Assembly: GCA_934096105.1 (NCBI GenBank)
Contig: CAKOLH010000017.1
Coordinates: 1-18,857, forward strand
Length of the DNA: 18,857 bases
Reading direction: 5' to 3'
Source of the DNA: an uncultured Bacilli bacterium
GTDB lineage: Bacteria; Bacillota_I; Bacilli_A; RF39; UBA660
Part shown: in pieces, positions 1 to 5,801 of the stretch
How positions within the stretch are numbered: the first letter of the stretch is position 1
How the letters are laid out: each line of letters opens with the position of its first letter
Notes under the pieces: generated by a model
Seen by the model: only the letters and a program-made list of their open reading frames with translations
What the model was told of the DNA's origin: nothing
Databases searched by the model: none
Program-made: the position numbers and the translations under genes

Positions 1-1
1 T

Positions 2-61
2 TTTAGTAGGAGTATGATTACTAATAATGGATATAAGTATATTAAAATAAAAGAAAAGTAG
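2..61 (+). CDS. possible 3' end of a gene entering from the left edge
   Basis: A single frame is open from the window edge to a TAG at 59-61 and would encode a tail ending in GYKYIKIKEK. The other two plus frames close early. A convergent gene ending here would explain the symmetric terminator-like hairpin at 44-81, which overlaps both this stop and the stop of the facing minus-strand gene. Nineteen codons are too few to assign a family, and chance openness is quite possible. Confidence 0.3.
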   Translation, partial: FSRSMITNNGYKYIKIKEK

Positions 62-81
62 GAATTACTTTTCTTTATTTT
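44..81. terminator. bidirectional terminator-like hairpin
   Basis: An A-rich arm at 44-60 pairs with a T-rich arm at 66-81 around a 5-nt loop, with one bulged base. Either strand gives a stem ending in U-rich sequence. The stop codon of the minus-strand phosphoesterase (75-77) lies inside one arm. The stem is low in GC, so termination strength is uncertain. Confidence 0.5.
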
Positions 82-1079
82 ATTACTAGTTTTTTTACTT
101 TTTTACTATCTTTTCCACATTCATCCCAAAAGTCTTTTTGCTCAAATAGTATTTCTTCTGGTTCAAAATATACTATATTACCTTTACTATCAGAATATAT
201 ATCTAAGAAGTATCCTCCAACTATATTGGATAATCCTTGTTTTTGTTGAAACTGGGTTTTACTACATAAACTTGGTACTTCAATACATCTAACATTACGA
301 TATACAAAGAAATAGCTTTTATGATAATGTCCTATTAAAAGTACTTTTGGTTTATGTCCTGACTCTAATATCTCGATTCTTTTTTGTGGCTTATAAGATA
401 ATGATTGAGAAGAACCTCCACCTGGATGATCCATAACAAACTTTATACCATTGATATTTGTAACAGCAGTATCTTGACCAAGATATATCATATCATCACG
501 ACATCTAGATACCCATTCATTAACTGTAGCACCACCATTTTTGTAATGGGTCTCATCATGACTACCTAGGATATAGTAGGTAGTAATATCTTTTACTTTG
601 GGATACATATCGACAACATAACTTGCTTGCTCATCAAAGTTATGTAGAAATTGCTGTCTAGGTTGTTCTGGTCTATTAGGATAATTTCCATCTACTATAT
701 CACCACAGTGGAGCATGGTAGTAATACCACGATTATATGCTTCTTCATAGAAGTAATTTACTAGATGAAGTTGCTGATGGATATTACCAAAGTGTGTATC
801 AGAAACAACACCAATCTCTGTATGAGTAAGTACATCACTATTTATATCTATTTTGGTATTATTTATTATTTTAGGAGTACTTTTTTTAAATACTAGAATA
901 TTATTTTTATTTTCAATATTTATTTCTTTACCATATATTTTACATAGTTCTATTAAACCAATTAATTCAGAATAACTGAAATGAAATTTATCCATAAATG
1001 TTTCTATTTGCATATCGTTTTTCATATAACGATACATTTTATTTACATAGATATAGTCTATTTTTTTTGTTTCTTCCAT
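75..1079 (-). CDS. metallophosphoesterase with N-terminal winged-helix-like region
   Basis: A 334-residue protein of the calcineurin-like metallophosphoesterase superfamily. Residues about 15-66 look like a small winged helix. The catalytic domain starts near residue 88 and shows the family motifs in order: SDTH (D94, H96), CGDIVDG (D127, D130), GSHDE (H174), DHPGG (H218) and GHYH (H251, H253). A di-metal site and hydrolysis of a phosphate ester or nucleic acid are therefore expected; the substrate is unknown. The Asn usual in GNHD is Ser here. No signal peptide or membrane segment is visible, so it should be cytosolic. Its ATG overlaps the TAA of the upstream paralogue by one base (TAATG), with GGAGG inside the end of that gene, so translation is probably coupled. 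Expression depends on the leader/attenuator at 2083-2229. Confidence 0.85.
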   Translation of the reverse strand: MEETKKIDYIYVNKMYRYMKNDMQIETFMDKFHFSYSELIGLIELCKIYGKEINIENKNNILVFKKSTPKIINNTKIDINSDVLTHTEIGVVSDTHFGNIHQQLHLVNYFYEEAYNRGITTMLHCGDIVDGNYPNRPEQPRQQFLHNFDEQASYVVDMYPKVKDITTYYILGSHDETHYKNGGATVNEWVSRCRDDMIYLGQDTAVTNINGIKFVMDHPGGGSSQSLSYKPQKRIEILESGHKPKVLLIGHYHKSYFFVYRNVRCIEVPSLCSKTQFQQKQGLSNIVGGYFLDIYSDSKGNIVYFEPEEILFEQKDFWDECGKDSKKVKKLVIK

Positions 1080-2065
1080 TATTTTTCCTCCTTAGTTAGT
1101 TTTAATATTTTTGGTTTTTTATAATCATCTTTATTTGTTACATAATATACAGATTCCATTGCTTTAACTGATTCTAAATATCCTTTATTATCTGTTCTTA
1201 TTGTTATGTACCAAGCACCAATAGTGTTTGAATATCTTCTATCTAACATTTCTTTAGTAGTGGCACAGACACTTGGTACTGAGATGCAATCTACTTCACG
1301 ATATTTAAATTTTTCCATTTGTAGGAGACCTCCATATAACATAATATTGGGTTTGTCTTCACTTCTAAAAGAGTCTACTTGTTGCTGGGGTCTATATGAT
1401 ACAGTATATGTTTTATTTAGTTTTGAATTAAATAGTAGTACTTTGGTTTTATCTATGTTTATGATACATGAGTTACTACCTAGATAAATCATATCTTGTC
1501 TTACATCATTAATTCTTTTACCTATATTTATTTTATTGGCTTTAAGATGTCTTTCATCTCTAGCTCCAGTTATGAAATATGTTTTCATTCCTTCTATTTC
1601 TGGATAGTACTTGGTTATATAGTCTATTTGTCTTAATGAGTCATCTAGAAAGTATGTATCAGCATAGATATTTGTGATAGGGTATATACCAGCGGATATA
1701 TTACCACAGTGGAAAATATTATTGTATCCCATACTTATTCCTTTGGCACATATATCGTTTAGTATTGATAATTGTTGATACTTTGAACCAAAGTAGGTAT
1801 CAGATATGGCAATGAATTTAAATTCGTTGTTATTATCTGTTTTTAAGTTGTAAGAGTATTCTTCAGTTACCTCTCTTTCTCCATTATTAAACATATAGAT
1901 ATCATCATCAAACATTTTTGTAACAATGTTTATACCGCTATTACGTAATTCGTTAACTAATGATAATACTTGAAAGGAATTGAGTTTTAATGTTCTACAT
2001 ACTTCTGATAGACTTATTTCTTTTGAACATAACTCTTTGAATTCTTCTAATAGTTCTGTATTCAT
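1079..2065 (-). CDS. metallophosphoesterase-fold paralogue lacking the metal site (likely pseudoenzyme)
   Basis: A 328-residue protein that aligns over its length with the gene immediately downstream. Shared landmarks include SDTxFG, the HCGxI/YP block, DMIYLG, SYxPQ and the CxxVPSxC block. The catalytic residues are changed: SDTH is SDTY (Y91), GDxxD is GNISA (N122, A125), GSHD is GARD (R169), DHPGG is replaced by a FNSKL stretch, and GHYH is GGLL (245-248). Only D89 remains, so metal-dependent hydrolysis is not expected. The N-terminal 60 residues read well as a winged helix (ISLSEVCRTLKL followed by a second helix). AGGAGG lies 6-7 nt before the ATG. The frame is clean, so this is not a decaying pseudogene. 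I infer a regulatory or structural partner of the intact enzyme, or a DNA/ligand-binding protein. It is the first gene after the attenuator. Confidence 0.85.
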   Translation of the reverse strand: MNTELLEEFKELCSKEISLSEVCRTLKLNSFQVLSLVNELRNSGINIVTKMFDDDIYMFNNGEREVTEEYSYNLKTDNNNEFKFIAISDTYFGSKYQQLSILNDICAKGISMGYNNIFHCGNISAGIYPITNIYADTYFLDDSLRQIDYITKYYPEIEGMKTYFITGARDERHLKANKINIGKRINDVRQDMIYLGSNSCIINIDKTKVLLFNSKLNKTYTVSYRPQQQVDSFRSEDKPNIMLYGGLLQMEKFKYREVDCISVPSVCATTKEMLDRRYSNTIGAWYITIRTDNKGYLESVKAMESVYYVTNKDDYKKPKILKLTKEEK

Positions 2066-2082
2066 ATTTGCCTCCTTATAAT

Positions 2083-2119
2083 AAAAAAATAGGGCGTAAA
2101 AGAAAGTACGCTCTATTTT
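2083..2119 (-). terminator. attenuator hairpin in the leader of the phosphoesterase operon
   Basis: On the minus strand, 2119-2107 pairs with 2098-2086 (13 positions, one A.C mismatch) around an 8-nt loop, followed by a run of seven T. It sits between the promoter and the ribosome binding site of the first structural gene, so it would stop transcription before the operon unless prevented. Its 5' arm overlaps the last codons and stop of the leader ORF at 2113-2172. Confidence 0.7.
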
Positions 2120-2172
2120 AACAGAAAATGTGAAGTGAATAGGTTTTTATCTTTATGATTAATATTAAGCAT
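2113..2172 (-). CDS. 19-residue leader peptide
   Basis: Short ORF reading MLNINHKDKNLFTSHFLLK, then TAG. It is preceded by AGAGGGAAG about 8-11 nt before the ATG and lies about 20 nt after the predicted transcription start. The stop codon falls in the 5' arm of the terminator hairpin, so a ribosome paused near the end of the peptide would cover that arm and allow read-through into the downstream genes. This geometry, rather than the ORF length, is the evidence. The inducing condition is unknown; ribosome-stalling compounds or amino-acid shortage are the usual causes for such leaders. Confidence 0.6.
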   Translation of the reverse strand: MLNINHKDKNLFTSHFLLK

Positions 2173-2200
2173 TTTTATCACTTCCCTCTAATATAATTTT

Positions 2201-2229
2201 ATTTTATCAAAATTATATTATTATTGCAA
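2201..2229 (-). promoter_or_regulatory. promoter of leader peptide/phosphoesterase operon
   Basis: Minus-strand TTGCAA (2229-2224), a 17-bp spacer and TAAAAT (2206-2201). The expected start near 2194 places the leader's ribosome binding site just inside the transcript. Confidence 0.65.
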
Positions 2230-2262
2230 GTTATTTATTATTATTTTTTTATTATGCTCACT

Positions 2263-2369
2263 ATAAGCCTTACTATGTAAGTCTTATTAGTGTTAGATTA
2301 AGCCTAATTCTTAGTCTTAATCTAATATATCTACATATCTATTATATATAAGCCATAACTATATACTTA
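2263..2369 (-). repeat. cluster of three imperfect palindromes, copy 1
   Basis: Three consecutive hairpin-forming units follow the stop of the minus-strand deacetylase. Unit 2293-2325 has a perfect 10-bp outer stem, one mismatch, a 4-bp inner stem and a 3-nt loop. Unit 2263-2287 has 5 bp, one mismatch, 5 bp and a 3-nt loop. Both show the same core on the minus strand: AAG-A-CT, loop, AG-G-CTT, so the mismatch is A opposite G each time while the stems differ. Unit 2338-2369 is a looser palindrome and is nearly identical, in reverse orientation, to 4668-4699. There is no U tract, so these are not ordinary terminators. The order matches the cluster at 4668-4764. Confidence 0.65.
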
Positions 2370-3443
2370 AATGTTTTTTACTAAATCAAAAGTATATCCT
2401 TTTTCTTTCATAGTTTTAATAAAATTCTCTAGAGCTAGATAATTTCCTTTACTAGTGGGATGTAGTAAGAATATTGATCCATTATGTACTCTTTCTATCA
2501 TAGAAGTAAGTGCTTCTTCTTTAGTTAGTTTATCATCCCAATCTTTATATGCTGAACTCCAAAAATAAGTACTATAACCTAAATCTTTCATTATACTTAA
2601 ACTTCTTTTTGAAAATTCTCCTCGTGGTTCTCTATATATTTTATCTATTTCTCTACCAGTAATTTCTTTAAAAGTATCTTCTACTGAAATTATTTCTTCT
2701 AAATATTTAGAGAAGTTTTCTTTAGAGGCTAAGCTAGGCATAGAAAGATGTGAGGCGGTATGATTACCAATAGAATGACCACTATCTAACATTTTATTTA
2801 TTAGTTCTTTGTTATTTTTAATATAGTTTTTACATAGAAAGAATGTTCCTTTAACATTGTTTTTATTTAATACTTCTACTATTTGAGGTAAGTATGATGT
2901 CATGGTTCCTTCATCAAATGTTAGGTATATTACTTTTTTATCAGGACCCATAGCATAAGCATTATATTTTTTAAGTTCTTCATTTGAAATATCAGTATTT
3001 GGTCTATTACCATCTTTTTTATTATTTGTTCCCCAACCTAGAGTTTTATTATCTATATTGTTATATTCTTCTTTATAAGTAAAGTTTTTTGTTAATTTTA
3101 CTTTAACAAATCTTTTTACTTCAATACTATTTCCTTTAGAATTAGTTACTTTATATATTATTTCATAAGTACCAGGTATATTTTCATTAACATTATTTTT
3201 AACTTCTACTTTATTTGTTATATCTTTATCTTTACTATCATAAGCAGTATATCCTAATTCAGTATATTTATCTCCTATATTTATGTTAATAATAGTATCT
3301 CCAGATAGTTTTAATTCAGGATAATTACTTGGCTTTTCTTTACTAGTATTTTTACTTATTAAATAATAAATAGAGAAACTTAATAATAATATTAATAATA
3401 TAATAGAAAATATAATTATATATAATTTTAATTTTTTTATAAT
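2367..3443 (-). CDS. membrane-anchored PdaA-like polysaccharide deacetylase with Ig-like domain
   Basis: The frame stays open from a TAA at 3477-3479 down to the stop at 2367. Layout: a short basic cytosolic tail, a transmembrane helix (LYIIIFSIILLILL onward), an extracellular Ig-like DUF5011-type domain of about 80 residues, a linker with TLGWGTNN and RPNT typical of delta-lactam-biosynthetic deacetylases, then a CE4 NodB domain of about 195 residues. The NodB motifs are TFDEG, HTASH, REPRG, the DWDD region and LLHPTS. PdaA-type enzymes remove N-acetyl groups from peptidoglycan muramic acid. Motif 1 is usually TFDDG, TFDNG or TFDAG; TFDEG is uncommon. No ATG, GTG or TTG exists in frame before 2951, where the ATG lies inside the conserved region and has no Shine-Dalgarno sequence. 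I place the start at ATT 3443 (or ATA 3440), next to AGAAAGAAGTGAT. The family is certain, the start is not. Confidence 0.8.
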   Translation of the reverse strand: MIKKLKLYIIIFSIILLILLLSFSIYYLISKNTSKEKPSNYPELKLSGDTIININIGDKYTELGYTAYDSKDKDITNKVEVKNNVNENIPGTYEIIYKVTNSKGNSIEVKRFVKVKLTKNFTYKEEYNNIDNKTLGWGTNNKKDGNRPNTDISNEELKKYNAYAMGPDKKVIYLTFDEGTMTSYLPQIVEVLNKNNVKGTFFLCKNYIKNNKELINKMLDSGHSIGNHTASHLSMPSLASKENFSKYLEEIISVEDTFKEITGREIDKIYREPRGEFSKRSLSIMKDLGYSTYFWSSAYKDWDDKLTKEEALTSMIERVHNGSIFLLHPTSKGNYLALENFIKTMKEKGYTFDLVKNI

Positions 3444-3468
3444 ATCACTTCTTTCTTTACTTAAATTA

Positions 3469-3497
3469 TATTTATATTATTTTTATATAGAAGTAAA
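3469..3497 (-). promoter_or_regulatory. weak candidate promoter for the deacetylase
   Basis: Minus-strand TTTACT (3497-3492), 17 bp, TAAATA (3474-3469). The region is so AT-rich that chance matches are likely. A start near 3462 would give a short leader ahead of the proposed ATT start. Confidence 0.3.
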
Positions 3498-3565
3498 TTA
3501 ATAAACTATTACTATAATTAATAATAAATTATTATCATAAATTATTATAAGGAGTGATATTTAAT

Positions 3566-4660
3566 ATGAATAAATATAGGGTATGTGTATATGCAATATG
3601 TAAGAATGAAGAGAAATTTGTTAAAAGATGGTATGAATCTATGAAGGAAGCTGACGCTATATATGTATTAGATACTGGTTCTACAGATAACACAGTTAAA
3701 TTATTAAAAGAACTTGGAGTAAATGTAGAAATTAATAAAATTGAACCATGGAGATTTGATACTGCAAGAAATAAATCACTAGAGTTAGTTCCTGAAGACT
3801 ATGATATTTGTGTATGTACTGATTTGGATGAAGTGTTTGAGAAAGGCTGGAGAAGGCATCTTGAAGATAACTGGGGAGAATCCGCTAGTAGGGCAAGATA
3901 TAATTACAATTGGAGTTTAGATGATAATAATAGACCTTTAGTTAACTTTTATATTGATAAGATACATCAAAGAAAGAATTATAAATGGACACATCCAGTA
4001 CATGAAGTACTTACTTTTCTAGGAGATAAAGAAAATATTATTACTATTGATAATATAGTATTAAATCATTATCCAGATAAATCTAAATCTAGAGGTAGTT
4101 ACTTACCATTACTAGAACTATCTGTAAAAGAAGATCCTGATGATGATAGAAATATGCATTATTTGGGTAGAGAATATATGTATTATGGTAAATGGAATGA
4201 ATGTATAGATACATTAATTAAACATTTAAATTTAAAATCTTCAACTTGGAGAGATGAAAGATGTGCCTCAATGAGATTTATTGCTAGATCATATAAGAAT
4301 TTAGGAAGAATAGAAGAAGCTAGAATGTGGTATGATAAAGCAATAAATGAAGCACCATATTTAAGAGATTCTTATGTAGAAAGAGGTATTTTAGAGTATG
4401 AGTTAGATGATTATAAAGAGGCCTCTAAATATCTAGAAGAGGCTTTAAATATTAATAGTCATGAAAAAACTTATATTAATGAAGTATTTAGCTGGGATAA
4501 TACTATTTATGATATGCTTTCTATTTGTATGTTTTATTTGAATAGAATAGATGAATCTTTATATTATATAGATAAGGCTATAGATATGGAACCAAATAAT
4601 GAAAGACTTCTTAGTAATAAAAAGATTATAAAAGAATATAAAGAAAATAATAATATTTGA
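3566..4660 (+). CDS. GT2-family glycosyltransferase with C-terminal TPR-like repeats
   Basis: A 364-residue cytosolic protein. Residues 4-110 carry the GT-A hallmarks of family 2 transferases: ICKNEE near the N-terminus, VLDTGSTDNT (34-43) and the metal/nucleotide-sugar site CTDLDE (84-89). HPVHEVLTFLGD and NHYPD follow. From about residue 190 the chain is helical with TPR-like repeats (for example NLGRIEEARMWYDKAINEAP and LEYELDDYKEASKYLEEALN), probably for partner binding. The start is ATG 3566, preceded by AAGGAGTGAT; a GTG at 3554 in the same frame lies inside that site. A TATAAT at 3514-3519 could serve as -10, with no good -35. It is divergent from the deacetylase. The acceptor is not predictable; a surface-glycan role is inferred from the neighbour. 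Confidence 0.85.
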   Translation: MNKYRVCVYAICKNEEKFVKRWYESMKEADAIYVLDTGSTDNTVKLLKELGVNVEINKIEPWRFDTARNKSLELVPEDYDICVCTDLDEVFEKGWRRHLEDNWGESASRARYNYNWSLDDNNRPLVNFYIDKIHQRKNYKWTHPVHEVLTFLGDKENIITIDNIVLNHYPDKSKSRGSYLPLLELSVKEDPDDDRNMHYLGREYMYYGKWNECIDTLIKHLNLKSSTWRDERCASMRFIARSYKNLGRIEEARMWYDKAINEAPYLRDSYVERGILEYELDDYKEASKYLEEALNINSHEKTYINEVFSWDNTIYDMLSICMFYLNRIDESLYYIDKAIDMEPNNERLLSNKKIIKEYKENNNI

Positions 4661-4667
4661 TATTAGT

Positions 4668-4764
4668 TAAGTATATAGTTATGGCTTATATATGATAGAC
4701 TTTGTTTTAAGACTATGGCTTAAAACAACACAGCAAGACTTAACTTGTTAAGGCTAGGTGTGCT
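4668..4764 (+). repeat. cluster of three imperfect palindromes, copy 2
   Basis: Begins 7 nt after the glycosyltransferase stop. The first unit (4668-4699) matches 2338-2369 in inverse orientation at 31 of 32 positions, 26 of them consecutive. The second (4703-4727) has a perfect 9-bp outer stem, TGTTTTAAG against CTTAAAACA. The third (about 4729-4764) has a 6-bp inner stem CTTAAC/GTTAAG and a partly mismatched outer stem. The core AG-A-CT with AG-G-CT is shared by units 2 and 3, as in copy 1. Relative to its own gene each cluster has the same unit order. Confidence 0.65.
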
Positions 4765-4776
4765 AATAATATAAAA

Positions 4777-4808
4777 AAACTAACCAAAAAGGTTAGTTTA
4801 ATTTTTTT
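4777..4808. terminator. bidirectional intrinsic terminator
   Basis: A perfect 9-bp stem (AAACTAACC at 4777-4785 with GGTTAGTTT at 4791-4799) and a 5-nt loop, flanked by T runs on the right and A runs on the left. It can end the glycosyltransferase transcript on the plus strand and the tRNA transcript on the minus strand. Confidence 0.85.
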
Positions 4809-4809
4809 A

Positions 4810-4885
4810 TGGAGGACCCAGTCAGATTCGAACCAACGATCAGGGAGTTGCAGTCCCTTGCCTTAACCAGCTTGGCTATGGGTCC
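4810..4885 (-). tRNA. tRNA-Cys(GCA)
   Basis: A 76-nt cloverleaf with encoded CCA. The acceptor stem GGACCCA/TGGGTCC pairs perfectly, the discriminator base is U (typical of tRNA-Cys), the D arm is GCC/GGC, and the anticodon stem AGGGA/TCCCT holds the loop CTGCAAC with anticodon GCA. The TTCGAAT T-loop sits on a 5-bp stem with two wobble pairs. It has its own promoter and a terminator immediately downstream. Confidence 0.97.
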
Positions 4886-4898
4886 ATAGAACATACTA

Positions 4899-4927
4899 AT
4901 TATAGCAAAATAAATATATTTATTCAA
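4899..4927 (-). promoter_or_regulatory. promoter of tRNA-Cys
   Basis: Minus-strand TTGAAT (4927-4922), 17-bp spacer, perfect TATAAT (4904-4899), about 14 bp before the mature tRNA 5' end. Confidence 0.8.
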
Positions 4928-4954
4928 TATATTTTATGGAAAAAAATAAAAAAG

Positions 4955-4983
4955 TTGCAAAATAAATATATTTATGAGATAAT
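4955..4983 (+). promoter_or_regulatory. promoter of the pseudouridine synthase gene
   Basis: TTGCAA (4955-4960), 17-bp spacer, GATAAT (4978-4983), 35 bp before the start codon. Confidence 0.65.
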
Positions 4984-5018
4984 GTATAAGTATTTTGTGA
5001 GGGAAATGTGGTGATAAA

Positions 5019-5738
5019 ATGGAAAGATTACAAAAGAAAATAGCGGGTCTTGGTTATTGTTCAAGGAGAAAAGCCGAAGAACTTATTACTAAAGGTTTAG
5101 TTGAAGTAAATGGTGAAGTAGTTACTAAACTTGGTACTACGGTTAAATCAGGAGATGTTATTGTAGTAGAAGGAAATATTTTAGATACTAATAAAAATTA
5201 TGAATATTATTTACTTAATAAACCAAAAGGCGTTGTTACTACCACTAGTGATGAAAAGGGTAGAACAACAGTAGTAGATTTAATTGATACTACTACTAGA
5301 ATATATCCAGTAGGTAGATTAGACTATGATACTACAGGTATACTTATACTTACTAATGATGGAGAACTTGCTAATTTACTTATGAGACCAGACTCTCTAG
5401 TAGATAAAACTTATATTGCTAAAGTAGAGGGAATGGTTACTATACCTAGTCTTCAGAAATTAAGAAATGGTGTTATTATTGATGGAGTTAAGACTAAGAA
5501 GGCAAGAGTAAGACTAAAAAGTTATGATAAAAAGAAAGATACTTCAGTAGTAGAAATAACTATTCATGAAGGTAAAAATCATCAGATTAAGAAAATGCTT
5601 GAGTCAGTTGGTAATAAAGTTATTAAACTAAGAAGAGAAAGATATGCTAATTTAAACTTAAAAGGTCTTATGCCTGGAGAGTATAGACCACTTACTATAA
5701 AAGAAGTAAAAATACTATATAGTTTGTGTAAGAAATAG
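5019..5738 (+). CDS. rluB: 23S rRNA pseudouridine synthase, RluB/RsuA family
   Basis: A 239-residue enzyme that should convert a specific rRNA uridine to pseudouridine. Residues 1-55 are an S4 RNA-binding domain (RLQKKIAGLGYCSRRKAEELI, VEVNGE). The catalytic domain carries LLNKPKGVVTT and the family motif PVGRLDYDTTGILILTNDGE, with catalytic D102. IHEGKNHQIKKM and the C-terminal LRRERYANL block fit the RsuA/RluB/RluE/RluF group. An N-terminal S4 domain and this length fit Gram-positive RluB, the 23S 2605-type modifier; the exact target is inferred. The start follows GGTGAT. No terminator is visible before the next promoter. Confidence 0.9.
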   Translation: MERLQKKIAGLGYCSRRKAEELITKGLVEVNGEVVTKLGTTVKSGDVIVVEGNILDTNKNYEYYLLNKPKGVVTTTSDEKGRTTVVDLIDTTTRIYPVGRLDYDTTGILILTNDGELANLLMRPDSLVDKTYIAKVEGMVTIPSLQKLRNGVIIDGVKTKKARVRLKSYDKKKDTSVVEITIHEGKNHQIKKMLESVGNKVIKLRRERYANLNLKGLMPGEYRPLTIKEVKILYSLCKK

Positions 5739-5744
5739 TAATGC

Positions 5745-5773
5745 TTGACAAAAGCAAACAAATGTGCTAAAAT
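5745..5773 (+). promoter_or_regulatory. strong promoter of the membrane-protein gene
   Basis: Consensus TTGACA (5745-5750), 17-bp spacer, TAAAAT (5768-5773) with an extended -10 TGC just before it. One of the best promoters in the window. Confidence 0.85.
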
Positions 5774-5801
5774 ATGTGTCATTCAAAGGGGGATTTGAAT
5801 T

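Noticed and set aside
1206..1487. Plus-strand open frame opposite the pseudoenzyme gene
   Set aside because: No ribosome binding site, low-complexity translation, and it lies wholly inside a clearly homologous minus-strand gene.
2263..2369. CRISPR array
   Set aside because: Units differ in sequence and spacing and share only a short core within palindromes; no constant repeat with unique spacers and no cas genes.
3554..3565. GTG start for the glycosyltransferase
   Set aside because: The GTG is part of the GGAGTGAT ribosome binding site that serves ATG 3566.
4658..4669. TGA read as Trp (mycoplasma code)
   Set aside because: Trp is TGG throughout, TGA ends the glycosyltransferase at a natural point, and reading through adds only one more sense codon before TAG.
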